Shown here piece after piece: positions 1 through 8,604 of a DNA stretch of 64,000 nt. The notes beneath the pieces were generated by a model. That model was given only the letters and a program-made list of their open reading frames with translations. It was not told the DNA's origin and did no database searches. The translations under genes and the position numbers were made by a program. Numbering within the stretch: the stretch's first letter is position 1; every line of letters begins with the position of its first letter. Origin of the DNA: Bifidobacterium callitrichidarum (lineage in GTDB: Bacteria > Actinomycetota > Actinomycetes > Actinomycetales > Bifidobacteriaceae); the NCBI RefSeq assembly GCF_003129905.1, contig NZ_QFFM01000011.1, forward strand, positions 1 to 64,000. Reading direction: 5' to 3'.

Positions 1-47
1 GCGAGGCCCGCGAGCGGCGCGCGCCAAACCTTAGTGTTTCCAGTCAT
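1..47 (-). CDS. 5' end of a fourth InlB-repeat/SLH family surface protein (cut by window edge)
   Basis: Only the first fifteen complete codons are in the window (MTGNTKVWRAPLAGL). They are the start of the signal peptide found at 1884, 26445 and 31946. The ATG at 47 is preceded by the AGAAAGG ribosome binding site shared by the family. Over 77 bp, from upstream of the RBS into the signal peptide, it is identical to the copy at 1854-1930 in inverted orientation. By analogy it should encode a secreted ectodomain followed by SLH domains, but nothing beyond the signal peptide can be seen. A truncated remnant is possible. Confidence 0.7.
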   Translation of the reverse strand, partial: MTGNTKVWRAPLAGL

Positions 48-77
48 GTTCTGGAACCTTTCTTCTAGGGACACGGG
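1..77 (-). repeat. Left arm of 77-bp perfect inverted repeat (partner 1854-1930)
   Basis: Positions 77 down to 1 match 1854 up to 1930 base for base and include CCCTAGAAGAAAGG, the start codon and the first signal-peptide codons. The match may continue past the left edge. The arms flank a 1.8-kb segment with an AAA ATPase gene. Confidence 0.9.
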
Positions 78-200
78 GACGAGGAAGGGGCGGCCGCCGC
101 TGTTTCGCGGACGGCGTCAGTTGTGGGGGCTATTGTCATTGTTTCCTGCGAGAATGACCCCCATAACCTGCGGTTTTATTGCTATGGAATGAGGGCGGTC

Positions 201-1445
201 ATGGCTGGTCTGAAGACGTATCGGCGCGAGTACTACCTGTCGCAGTTGCGCCCGTTTTATGAAGCGGACGACTTGATCAAGGTGGTCACGGGCATCCGTC
301 GTTGCGGCAAGTCGTGCCTGCTGTTGTCCGTCATGGACGAGCTGCGGGAACGTGGCGTACCGGAGTCGAACATCGTGTACCTGAACCTCGATCGCAGCGA
401 GTACCGGAAGATACGAGACGCCGACCGGCTCGAACGGACCATCCATGAGGCCATGGCGGGCTGCGGCGCGGGCCTGAGGTACCTGTTCGTGGACGAGGTG
501 CAGAACGTGCGGGATTTCGAGCCCGTGATCAACGCGGTCCGCGAGGACGGTGGCACGTCGATTTTCCTGACGGGTTCGAACTCGTATTTGCTGTCGGGCG
601 ATCTGGTCACGAAACTGACCGGCCGGTACGTGGAGGTGGAGATGTTCACGCTCTCCTACGCGGAATGGCTGGGCATGCGCCGTTTCCTGGGATTGCCCGG
701 CGAGAGCGCGCCCGTGCTGTTCCGCGAGTATCTGACGCAGGGCGGGTTCCCTCGCGCCGTGTCCATCGGGGATGAGCGGGCGCGGGCCATGTACATCCGG
801 GACGTGGTCGCCCAGATCTTCGACAAGGACGTGCGCACCCGCCGCAAGGTAAAGGACGTGGCCCTGTTCGACCGGGTGCAGTCCTATTTCGTCAACAACT
901 ACGCCGCGCCCACGAACCTGGCCAACGTGATCGAATACCTGGACCATACCGAGCACGTGCGCATCAAACGCGAGACCCTCTCCAAGTACCTGAGACTCCT
1001 GGAGGATGCGAAAATCCTGTACCGGTGCCCTCGCTTCGACCTGAAATCCAAGCGCATGCTGCGCGGCGGCGACAAGTTCTACCTCGCGGACACCGGCATC
1101 TACACCGCGCGCAACACCGACGCGCGCCTGGGCTACGGGCCCGCCCTGGAGAACGTGCTCTACACGCATCTGCGGGCCAAGGGCTATCAGGTCAGCGTGG
1201 GCAGGATCGGGCGTCTCGAATGCGATTTCATCGCCCGCAGGGACAGCATGTACTGGTACATCCAGGTGTCCATGAGCGTTCTGGACCCGGCCGTGGAGGA
1301 ACGCGAGTACCGGCCGTTCCGCTACATCCGCGACAACTACCCGCGCTACCTGTTCACCCTCGATCCCCTGCCCGAGCAACGAGACGGCATACGGCACGTG
1401 AACCTCATGGAATTCCTCGCCGCCGACGGCGAGCTTAGGCCCTGA
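201..1445 (+). CDS. AAA-type ATPase with C-terminal DUF4143 domain
   Basis: Predicted 414-residue ATP-binding protein of the AAA_14/DUF4143 family, common in gut actinobacteria and archaea and of unknown physiological role. The Walker A P-loop GIRRCGKS is near residues 31-38, Walker B (LFVDEVQ) near 96, and the DUF4143-type C-terminal half contains a CDFI/A-type motif near residue 340. The ATG at 201 is preceded by GAGGG five bases upstream; an in-frame GTG at 123 and ATG at 189 would give longer forms but have weaker ribosome sites. It sits between inverted copies of an SLH-family gene start and beside a degraded relative at 1503-1740. The family call is secure; any role in the flanking rearrangement is speculation. 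Confidence 0.85.
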   Translation: MAGLKTYRREYYLSQLRPFYEADDLIKVVTGIRRCGKSCLLLSVMDELRERGVPESNIVYLNLDRSEYRKIRDADRLERTIHEAMAGCGAGLRYLFVDEVQNVRDFEPVINAVREDGGTSIFLTGSNSYLLSGDLVTKLTGRYVEVEMFTLSYAEWLGMRRFLGLPGESAPVLFREYLTQGGFPRAVSIGDERARAMYIRDVVAQIFDKDVRTRRKVKDVALFDRVQSYFVNNYAAPTNLANVIEYLDHTEHVRIKRETLSKYLRLLEDAKILYRCPRFDLKSKRMLRGGDKFYLADTGIYTARNTDARLGYGPALENVLYTHLRAKGYQVSVGRIGRLECDFIARRDSMYWYIQVSMSVLDPAVEEREYRPFRYIRDNYPRYLFTLDPLPEQRDGIRHVNLMEFLAADGELRP

Positions 1446-1502
1446 ACCCATGAGGACCGGAACGCAACCGGATTCTCAGAGGACTCGGCTATGCTGTTCC
1501 GC

Positions 1503-1740
1503 CTAGCTGAACAGCGGGACGTCGTCGAGAAGAAACTCCTTTAATGGTGTCTCATGCGAGCTGGGACCTAGGGCGCAGAATGCGTCAAGCCCGTTGAGCC
1601 GGCGTATGCGCCCCTCTCGGCCTCGATGGCCGTGCGGCTCGCGCCGCTGCCGATGACGAAGTCGGCCTCACGGTTGTTCGTGCCGCGCCACCAGTCGGCA
1701 TCGAACCTCTCGCGCGCCGATTGTGCTCGCTCCTACCCAT
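1503..1740 (-). pseudogene. Remnant of a DUF4143-type AAA ATPase, C-terminal end only
   Basis: Read on the minus strand, about 1569-1730 encodes a stretch with RFDADWWRGTNN followed by READFVIGSG, typical of the DUF4143 C-terminus (a W..., then E-V/A-D-F-V-I). It then hits a stop at 1568-1570. The expected family ending, PLKEFLLDDVPLFS followed by TAG, is found in another frame at 1503-1550. Upstream, the first frame is closed by a TAG. The pieces fit a decayed, frameshifted gene whose N-terminal ATPase half is gone. Part of the 410-bp gap 1446-1853 is explained by it; the rest shows nothing convincing. Confidence 0.6.
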
Positions 1741-1853
1741 CCAGATTCTTCCGCCTTATGCCCGACCGGCCTGCATTGAGTGTTTCCCAGTCATTGAGCA
1801 AAACGCTCACACCGTATAGCACTGTTTGAGCCGATGCCGTCGTCTCCGCGTTT

Positions 1854-1930
1854 CCCGTGTCCCTAGAAGAAAGGTTCCAGAACATGACTGGAAACACTAA
1901 GGTTTGGCGCGCGCCGCTCGCGGGCCTCGC
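1854..1930 (+). repeat. Right arm of 77-bp perfect inverted repeat (partner 1-77)
   Basis: This arm covers the leader, RBS and signal-peptide start of the gene at 1884. It is also nearly identical to the cassettes at 26417 and 31974, which differ at a few positions (CCTGAATC versus CCAGAAC just before the ATG; GACAGG versus GACTGG after it). Confidence 0.9.
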
Positions 1931-4502
1931 CTCCGTCGCGATGATCGCGACCATGGGCGTCGCCGCCTCCACGGCCAACGCCGCGCCGGCCCCGGGCTAT
2001 GACGGGGTCACCGTCACTCTTAACCCTAACGGCGGTAAGTTCACTTTCACTCCCGCTGCTTCGTCCGGCGCCTCTCTGCAGTCGGACGGCACGATGAAGG
2101 TCGAGGACAGCAAGACCTCTGACTATCAGTACGCCGATGGTGTGATTACAGGTCTGTACAGCACGTACGGCACTGACGCGAACCTCAAGTGGGGTGCGAA
2201 CAGCACGTCCAACCGCTACTTCTCCGGCTGGTACACCAGCCCGGACGCCGGTGGTCAGGCCGTGGATCCGAACGAGCCGCTGCAGGACGGCACCACGCTG
2301 TACGCCCACTGGTCCACCGACGCAGTCGACACCGACGAGTCCGAGGCTGCCGTCACCCTCGACACCAAGGGTCTCGTACGTTATGGCAAGCAGGGAACTG
2401 TGGACCTTGATGCGACTGATGGTCCTGACGGTGGTTCCGGTGTCGTGTCGAAGACCGTTTACGTCAAGGGCGTGCCCGCATCCGCTCCGGCAAACACTTG
2501 GTTCGTGCGTCTGCAGGACGGCGATCAGCTCGCTTCTTGGCAGGTCCCGTCCGCGGATGTTCAGGATGGTCAGTACTTCACCGGTTCTTGGAGCTCTGAC
2601 ATCGCTTCTCTGCAGGGTGGCCAGTCCGCTACCCCGGTGACCGAAGAGGGTACAGTCGTCACCTTCGATACCGGCACGTACGCCCTGTTCAAGGATGGCG
2701 TGCAGACCTCCGAGAAGAAGTTCGACGTCAAGCGCGGCGACACCCTGACCTCCAATGAGTTCCAGGCCGTCACCCTCGGCGCCGACCACAACCTCGCCAC
2801 CAAGTGGAGCGTTACCTACGGCACCGGTTCCCAGTCCGAGAACTTCGTGTTCGGCACCACCGCCCTGGATGCCACCTCGAACGCCGCGACCCTGAAGGTC
2901 CTCAACGGCGAGAAGTCCACTCAGTACGCCCTGCATGAGACTGGCAAGTCCACTGCGCCTACGCGTAGCTACTTCGTCAAGCGCGGTAGCTCCTTCAAGG
3001 ACACTTTCGCCAAGGACGCGCCCGACGCGCCGACCCGCCACAACGCCACGTTCAAGGGTTGGTACGATCTTAACGCGACTGTCCAGAACGCCGGCTACAT
3101 CGGCACCAATGACAAGTTCTTCGACTCGTCCATGATCTCCACTGAGAACGTCCCCGGTTCCGACTGGGAGAAGGCTGACGCCGTCGCCTACGACTTCTCC
3201 GAGAAGACGACCGAGTCCAGCCCGGCCGTGGTCGATATCTACGCCGGTTACACTGCGAATGCGAAGTATGTGACGATTGAGCTCGATCCGAACTACGCCG
3301 GTTCCCAGATTCAGACCGTGAAGATCTACGAGGGCAAGACCATCGGCTCCCAGCTGCCGTCCATCACCCGCGCCGGCTACACGCTCAAGGAGTGGAAGTC
3401 CAACCAGGGCTCTGTGCTCCCGCTGGACTGGACCGTCAACTTCGACGACCCGTCCTACACTACTAAGATTCACAACACCCGCTACGTGGCCCAGTGGACC
3501 GCCGACTCCAAGTACGGCGTCAACGGCCTGCTGTCCTACCTGTCCCGTGGTTACGCGACCGGTGAGACCTCCGGTAAGCTGGACTTCTCCACCCCGTACG
3601 GTGAGCCCGTGAAGGTTAGCGAGACCTCCACTCTGCGCAAGCACTCCGGTTACAAGAACCTGGTCAAGACGTCCGACGGCTTCACCGAGGACAACTCCAG
3701 CTCCCAGGTCTTCGTCCTCGCCCAGCCGGCTGGCTACAACGAGGCCTCCTGGAAGTCTTTCCTGACCACCCGTGAGAAGGTCGTCAAGGAGCTGATTTCC
3801 GAGCTCAAGCTTGCTAAGACTGCCAGCATTAAGGATGTGTACGACGCCGTGGCTAACCGTCTGTCTGCTGAGAAGGCTGACCAGTACGCTCAGGAGTTCG
3901 CGGGCAAGCTCGTGACCAACACTTCCTACCCGGATGTGAACTACGACGACTACGGCACCCACAGCCCTGAGATCACCTACCTGACCAACCTCGGCGTGGT
4001 CAAGGGTTACCCGGACGGCACGTTCGGTTACGGCGCCCCGCTGGCCCGTGTGGACTACATCGTGTGGCTGTACCGCGCCGCCGGCTCCCCGGCTGCCGAC
4101 GAGTCCGCCGCCGGCTTCTCGGACGTGAACTCCACGACCGTGCCGAACGCGGAGTTCCGCAAGGCCATCGCCTGGGCCAAGAGCACGGGCGTGACCACTG
4201 GCTACCCGGATGGCACGTTCGCCCCGTACGCGACTCTGGCCCGCCAGGACGCCGCCGCGTTCCTGTACCGCGCCGCCGGCTCGCCGAAGTTCAACGAGTC
4301 CTACGCGGACGTGAAGTTCGCTGATGTGACCCCGGGCGACTCCGCGAACCACTCTCAGGCTGTCCTGTGGGCCGCCTCGAACGGCATCGCCAAGGGCTAC
4401 TCCGGCACGGTGAACAAGTTCGCCGGCATGAGCACCTTGGTCCGTCAGGATGCGGCCGCCTTCCTGGCTCGCACCCTGCAGAAGGGCTACATCGCCAAGT
4501 GA
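1884..4502 (+). CDS. Secreted InlB B-repeat surface protein with three SLH domains
   Basis: An 872-residue exported protein. Residues 1-33 form a signal peptide ending STANA/AP. The ectodomain has Listeria-Bacteroides (InlB B) type repeats: VTVTLNPNGG near 41 leading to a FSGWYTSPDAGGQ...TLYAHW block near 110-145, another VTIELDPNYAG block near 465, and GWYD/AQW elements between. Three SLH domains fill about 680-872, each with an [FY]xDV start and a GYPDGTFGYG or GYPDGTFAPY turn. The ATG at 1884 is chosen because AGAAAGG lies just upstream; the GTG at 1857 lies before that RBS. Codon use is extreme (AAG, AAC, TAC, GAG almost only), which suggests high expression. It has close relatives at 26445 and 29406-31946. 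A terminator follows at 4549. Confidence 0.9.
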   Translation: MTGNTKVWRAPLAGLASVAMIATMGVAASTANAAPAPGYDGVTVTLNPNGGKFTFTPAASSGASLQSDGTMKVEDSKTSDYQYADGVITGLYSTYGTDANLKWGANSTSNRYFSGWYTSPDAGGQAVDPNEPLQDGTTLYAHWSTDAVDTDESEAAVTLDTKGLVRYGKQGTVDLDATDGPDGGSGVVSKTVYVKGVPASAPANTWFVRLQDGDQLASWQVPSADVQDGQYFTGSWSSDIASLQGGQSATPVTEEGTVVTFDTGTYALFKDGVQTSEKKFDVKRGDTLTSNEFQAVTLGADHNLATKWSVTYGTGSQSENFVFGTTALDATSNAATLKVLNGEKSTQYALHETGKSTAPTRSYFVKRGSSFKDTFAKDAPDAPTRHNATFKGWYDLNATVQNAGYIGTNDKFFDSSMISTENVPGSDWEKADAVAYDFSEKTTESSPAVVDIYAGYTANAKYVTIELDPNYAGSQIQTVKIYEGKTIGSQLPSITRAGYTLKEWKSNQGSVLPLDWTVNFDDPSYTTKIHNTRYVAQWTADSKYGVNGLLSYLSRGYATGETSGKLDFSTPYGEPVKVSETSTLRKHSGYKNLVKTSDGFTEDNSSSQVFVLAQPAGYNEASWKSFLTTREKVVKELISELKLAKTASIKDVYDAVANRLSAEKADQYAQEFAGKLVTNTSYPDVNYDDYGTHSPEITYLTNLGVVKGYPDGTFGYGAPLARVDYIVWLYRAAGSPAADESAAGFSDVNSTTVPNAEFRKAIAWAKSTGVTTGYPDGTFAPYATLARQDAAAFLYRAAGSPKFNESYADVKFADVTPGDSANHSQAVLWAASNGIAKGYSGTVNKFAGMSTLVRQDAAAFLARTLQKGYIAK

Positions 4503-4548
4503 GACCGGATGGCCAGTCTAAAACGGCCATAGGTTGATCTGATACATG

Positions 4549-4587
4549 GAGGGCCGTCCCCATCTAACGGTGGGACAGCCCTCTTTT
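4549..4587 (+). terminator. Rho-independent terminator after the SLH protein gene
   Basis: Stem GAGGGC-c-GTCCC pairs with GGGAC-a-GCCCTC and is followed by TTTT. It lies 46 bp after the stop at 4502 and just before the next gene's start at 4633. Confidence 0.85.
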
Positions 4588-4632
4588 CATATTCTTCTTC
4601 ATCCACGGGAATCGAACGACAGGGATTATTAC

Positions 4633-6792
4633 ATGGCGAACGGTACAAGTGCCGTGCACAAGCACAGCCGGGCCTGGCTCCGCTACGTCATCGCCGTGGT
4701 GGTCGCGCTATTATGCGAGGTCGTTGTCTTCAATATGCCTCATTGGAAGTCCGTGCAGGCGTCCGAACCGTTCGCGCCCGCCGTGACGGCCGGCACGGGT
4801 CTGCGGAGAATGCCGGACACCGGCTTCGCGCGTTACGAGGTCCTTCATGCCGGTGCCCCAAACGCATCCGACGTCTCTCGCGGTGCGGACAACTACCTGC
4901 AATTGGATACGCGTGGGAGTCATGTGGATTTCCTTACGCTCAATCTGACGTTGTTGCAAGGAGGCTCGGGGTCCCGGGTCGGCGAGGTCAACGTAAGATT
5001 AATCGCGGCGGATTCGCGTTTTCGCGCGGGCATGGCATTGCCGTCCACAACGGTCTCCTCAGTGACGGCTCCCACTTCCAGATTGAGCGTTGAACTTACT
5101 GGCTCATCGCCATGGGTGAAGGTGCTTATCGAAGAGCCCGCCGGAACGGTGGTGCAGGTCAACCGAATCATCGTCAACGAAAGGGTGCCGTTCCGTGTCA
5201 GCATGGGTCGTCTGGCCGTGCTAACGGTCGTGGCGCTTGCCGTGGCGTTGGCGTTGCCGGGCTCGTGGATATGGCGTCGTCATATGGATGACATGTCGAT
5301 GTCTACGTGGGCAGTCGTCGTCGGTATTGCCGGCATACAGGTCGCGGCGATTCTCGCGATCCTGTGGCTGCAAAGCCCCTGGCTCGTGCTCGACCAGTTG
5401 CAGGGCCCGCACGTCCTGACCATTTATCAGGACCAGTTCCAATCGCTGCTTAACGGACACGCTTGGTTGCAGGAGCAGCCTCCCGAAGAGCTCGTCGGCA
5501 TACGGTATCCCTACGACACTTCGATGAGGATGGCGATGGGAGCCAACTCCTTGGAGAACAAGGCCGTGATTGTGGATTATGCATACCGGGACGGCAGGTA
5601 CTGGTGTTATTTCGGGATTCTGCCCGTGGCCTTGTTCATGTATCCCTGTTACTGGCTGACCGGCATCGTGCCGGACACGTGGATGATGGTTCTGGCCTGC
5701 TCTTTGGCCATGGTTCCGGCGTCATACTGGTTGGTCCGCGCTCTGCTGAAACGTTACGCGTCCTATGCCTCGTTCGGTATGCTCGCGGCATGCTTCCTAG
5801 CATTTCCGGCGTTCACCTTCATGCCGCTGCTCATCGGCGATCCCGGCACGTACACGTTGCCCAACAGCCTCGGTCTGCTGCTGTGCGTGTGCGCCTTCGC
5901 GAGCTGGCTGTCCGCGTGCAAGAACGACCATGCATTGCGTACCCCGCTTCTCGCCGTGGGGTCTCTGCTGATGGGCATGACGCTGGGGACTCGCCCCACA
6001 CTGTCCTGCAGCGCGCTTCTTGCGCTGCCACTGTTCTGGCCGTACCTGCGTCAAAGGAGAACGCGGCCGCGCCACTGGATCGCGATGATTATCCCGGCGG
6101 TGACGGCCGCAGCCCCGATACTCTGGTGGAACCAGATCCGTTTCGGTTCTCCTCTTGACTTCGGTTCGGCGTACAACATCACGGTCGTGAATATGACAAG
6201 CCATCCGTGGAACCCGGACATGCTGCCGATGATCATATTCGAGAACCTCTTGCGGCCGATATCCGCCAAATGGCGCTGGCCATTCATCTTCCCCGACACG
6301 GGGACGTACTATGCCTACCAAAGCAGAATCAGCGCCTACAGCATGGCCGGCGGCTATTTCTCGTTCGTGCCCCTGACGGTCATAGGCCTGGCCGCGGCAT
6401 GGTGTTGCATGCGCGCCGACGGGCCTGACGACGAACGGCTGGGCGTGGAGGAAATCGGCGGCGCGTCCCCCGTTCCCATGATCGTCGCCTCGACCATGGG
6501 GGCCCTGCTACTATGTGTACTCGTGATGGTGGTGGGCGGATTCAATGCACGTTACATCACGGACTGGGCCTGGCTGTTCGCCATCGCATCCATCATCGGA
6601 CTTGGGCTGCTGGATCAGAGTGTGCGTCATTTCGGCAATGGCATCCGAACCATGGCCCGGACGTCCATCGGCCTGATTGCAATCGTCTCCCTTCTTCTGG
6701 TGTACTGGCTTGCAGTCTGCGACTACGGTCCCTCAGTCGCCCACGGCGCCGAAACGTTGCTCCGCCTGCGCTCCTTAGCCCTACCTTCATGA
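4633..6792 (+). CDS. Large polytopic membrane protein, probable GT-C-type glycosyltransferase
   Basis: A 719-residue membrane protein. A TM segment at about 16-36 is followed by an extracytoplasmic domain of about 145 residues (beta-rich, no recognised family), then roughly ten hydrophobic segments from 190 to the C-terminus. The layout (first TM, outer domain, TM bundle with a loop motif near 270 containing DQFQSLLNGH) resembles lipid-linked-sugar glycosyltransferases of the GT-C fold, but I see no diagnostic motif. The ATG at 4633 has AGGG about 9 bases upstream; a longer open frame from 4546 overlaps the preceding terminator and is rejected. It stands alone between SLH genes, so a role in decorating the surface polymer or proteins is inferred from context. 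Confidence 0.7.
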   Translation: MANGTSAVHKHSRAWLRYVIAVVVALLCEVVVFNMPHWKSVQASEPFAPAVTAGTGLRRMPDTGFARYEVLHAGAPNASDVSRGADNYLQLDTRGSHVDFLTLNLTLLQGGSGSRVGEVNVRLIAADSRFRAGMALPSTTVSSVTAPTSRLSVELTGSSPWVKVLIEEPAGTVVQVNRIIVNERVPFRVSMGRLAVLTVVALAVALALPGSWIWRRHMDDMSMSTWAVVVGIAGIQVAAILAILWLQSPWLVLDQLQGPHVLTIYQDQFQSLLNGHAWLQEQPPEELVGIRYPYDTSMRMAMGANSLENKAVIVDYAYRDGRYWCYFGILPVALFMYPCYWLTGIVPDTWMMVLACSLAMVPASYWLVRALLKRYASYASFGMLAACFLAFPAFTFMPLLIGDPGTYTLPNSLGLLLCVCAFASWLSACKNDHALRTPLLAVGSLLMGMTLGTRPTLSCSALLALPLFWPYLRQRRTRPRHWIAMIIPAVTAAAPILWWNQIRFGSPLDFGSAYNITVVNMTSHPWNPDMLPMIIFENLLRPISAKWRWPFIFPDTGTYYAYQSRISAYSMAGGYFSFVPLTVIGLAAAWCCMRADGPDDERLGVEEIGGASPVPMIVASTMGALLLCVLVMVVGGFNARYITDWAWLFAIASIIGLGLLDQSVRHFGNGIRTMARTSIGLIAIVSLLLVYWLAVCDYGPSVAHGAETLLRLRSLALPS

Positions 6793-6938
6793 CGCCGCTT
6801 GACCGACGTTTACGGCAAAACCGCAATACGGCATGCCGGCTCCTCGTTTGTCAGATTGTCGCCCATGCCATGGCAAGAAAAGCCGAACAAGATTAGCATG
6901 GGAATTGCATGCACGACCAGTAGAGAAGAAGGTACATC

Positions 6939-8315
6939 ATGGTCACACAGCATTCACAATCGGCATATTCCCTGTCAACAACGATGAAACGCTTATTCGC
7001 GTTTGCCACGACTGCGGCTATGGCTCTGGCATCTGGCGCGTTATTCGCCAATCAGGCAGTTGCGGATGACCCCGCCGAGGCTTTCCGAGCCAACACGCAA
7101 CTTGCCTCCGCCGTGGATTACTACCGTGCCACGGCAGGCGATTATCAGAACGTGATTTATACGCCCAATATTGCGGAACGCCCGGTACGCACCGCTGTCA
7201 ATGGCACCTCAGACAACCTGACGTTGGACGACGCCGGCGGGCCATACAACACCGACACCCGTTATTACGTGACCTATCAGTACACTTTGCAGCCGGGCAA
7301 GGCGCTTTCCGTCACTGTTTCGAATGCCGATGATGACGACATCTCACTCTGGCGCATGTTCACCCTTGCCGTGCATCAGAGCGGAGTTCCTGCGGATCAG
7401 GCTGATTCGCTGATTATTCACGACAAAAGCAACGGCGGCGTTGGCGGAGACGCGCCGGTCCACTCATTCTCCGGCGGATTCCGTTGGGATGCCAGTCACC
7501 ACGGCCAGACCGCAGTCAATTGGATTCAAAACGGCAATGGCGGCACTGTCAACTCCATCTACAATCGTATCTGCGCGCTGACCGGGGCTCCGCAGAATGT
7601 GGGCGGCGTATACCCTGTGTACAACATTCCGCGTGGTTCCGATTTGGAAACGCTTGGGGTGCGCAATTCCACCAATAGCGCTCAGACCATCACAGTTTCC
7701 GTGCTGCCTGGAGCTTTGGACCGCCGTTCCGGCGGCAATGGCACGTGGAACGTGCGCTTCAGTGAAGGCACATTCACTGATGTCAGTGATTCCACCGCCC
7801 ACGCCGAGGATATTGCGTGGCTGGCCTCGACCGGCATCTCCACCGGTTATAACGATGGTTCTTTCGGTGTCGGCCAGCCGGTGCAGCGTCAGGACATGGC
7901 CGCATTCCTCTATCGTCTGGCCGGCAGCCCGTCTTTCAACCCCTCCGACAAGGACAAGGCCCGCTTCACCGATGTGAACGATGGCACTTCGCACGCCAAG
8001 GAAATCTGGTGGCTGGCCTCGACCGGCATCTCCGCCGGTTATGAGGACGGCTCCTTCGGTGTCGGCAAGCTAGTGCAGCGTCAGGATATGGCCGCATTCC
8101 TGCACCGGTTCGCAGGCAAGTTCGGCGGCCCATCCGATGCAGGCGCAAACCTTGCCTTCACCGATGTGAACGGGTCAACGGCACATGCGGAGGATATTGT
8201 GTGGCTGGCGAAGGCTGGCGTGTCCAAAGGTTACACCGACGGTACGTTCGGTGTCGGCAAACCAGTGCAGCGTCAGGATATGGCCGCATTCCTGCACCGC
8301 ATGAATGTCAGATAA
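6939..8315 (+). CDS. Secreted protein with unknown N-terminal domain and three SLH domains
   Basis: A 458-residue exported protein. The start at 6939 is backed by AGAAGG 7 bases upstream. A second methionine (residue 16, MKRLFAF) begins the signal-peptide core, which ends near AVADD at about 43. Residues 45-275 form a mature domain I cannot assign: it has an RPVRTAVNGTSDNL stretch, paired aromatic strands (YYVTYQYTL) and an SVTVSNADDDD segment that reads like a beta-sandwich. SLH domains lie at about 278-330, 345-395 and 405-458, with GYNDGSFGVG, GYEDGSFGVG and GYTDGTFGVG turns and the RQDMAAFL helix. It sits between a membrane glycosyltransferase-like gene and the SLH GH43-like gene, all on the plus strand. 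Confidence 0.85.
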   Translation: MVTQHSQSAYSLSTTMKRLFAFATTAAMALASGALFANQAVADDPAEAFRANTQLASAVDYYRATAGDYQNVIYTPNIAERPVRTAVNGTSDNLTLDDAGGPYNTDTRYYVTYQYTLQPGKALSVTVSNADDDDISLWRMFTLAVHQSGVPADQADSLIIHDKSNGGVGGDAPVHSFSGGFRWDASHHGQTAVNWIQNGNGGTVNSIYNRICALTGAPQNVGGVYPVYNIPRGSDLETLGVRNSTNSAQTITVSVLPGALDRRSGGNGTWNVRFSEGTFTDVSDSTAHAEDIAWLASTGISTGYNDGSFGVGQPVQRQDMAAFLYRLAGSPSFNPSDKDKARFTDVNDGTSHAKEIWWLASTGISAGYEDGSFGVGKLVQRQDMAAFLHRFAGKFGGPSDAGANLAFTDVNGSTAHAEDIVWLAKAGVSKGYTDGTFGVGKPVQRQDMAAFLHRMNVR

Positions 8316-8356
8316 CCACGACGAGCCGCGCATACGGTCCTAGCGGCACTTGATGC

Positions 8357-8406
8357 ACGGGCATGATGAAGTTCAGGAGAAACGTCTGTCTTCTTCATGC
8401 CCGTTT
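8357..8406 (+). terminator. Hairpin terminator after the 6939 gene
   Basis: ACGGGCATGA pairs with TCATGCCCGT, extended by GAAG/CTTC after one mismatch, and ends in TTTC. The rest of 8316-8604 is AT-richer and probably holds the promoter of the next gene, but no clear -35/-10 pair stands out. Confidence 0.75.
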
Positions 8407-8604
8407 CTCATCTCTTCATGGCCTTCCGACCACAGAAGCCTCGTATGGGTGATGAGTAAGGGTGAACTACCGGTGAACAGTATGCTCAAATATGATTCAT
8501 CACTTGCCATTCCGTCCTTTTCCGACATATTTTTCCGTTTGTTAGGCGGTTGTTTACGAGCAAGGCAGTAAGTCTACGGACATCCGCCTCAGGAAGGTTA
8601 GAGG

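Noticed and set aside
201..1445. ATPase gene as a transposase or recombinase driving inversion
   Set aside because: DUF4143 ATPases have no nuclease or integrase motif. A role in inversion is only a matter of position.
1863..4352. Long minus-strand open frame (829 codons) opposite the SLH protein gene
   Set aside because: The plus frame has signal peptide, InlB and SLH motifs. The reverse frame is Val/Gly/Arg-rich and open only because of GC-biased third positions. The same holds for long antisense frames opposite 16208-18706, 26445-29015, 29406-31946, 44327-46963 and 52599-55043.
8350..8571. Small plus-strand ORF between SLH genes
   Set aside because: It begins inside the terminator hairpin, lacks a ribosome site and has no recognisable protein features.
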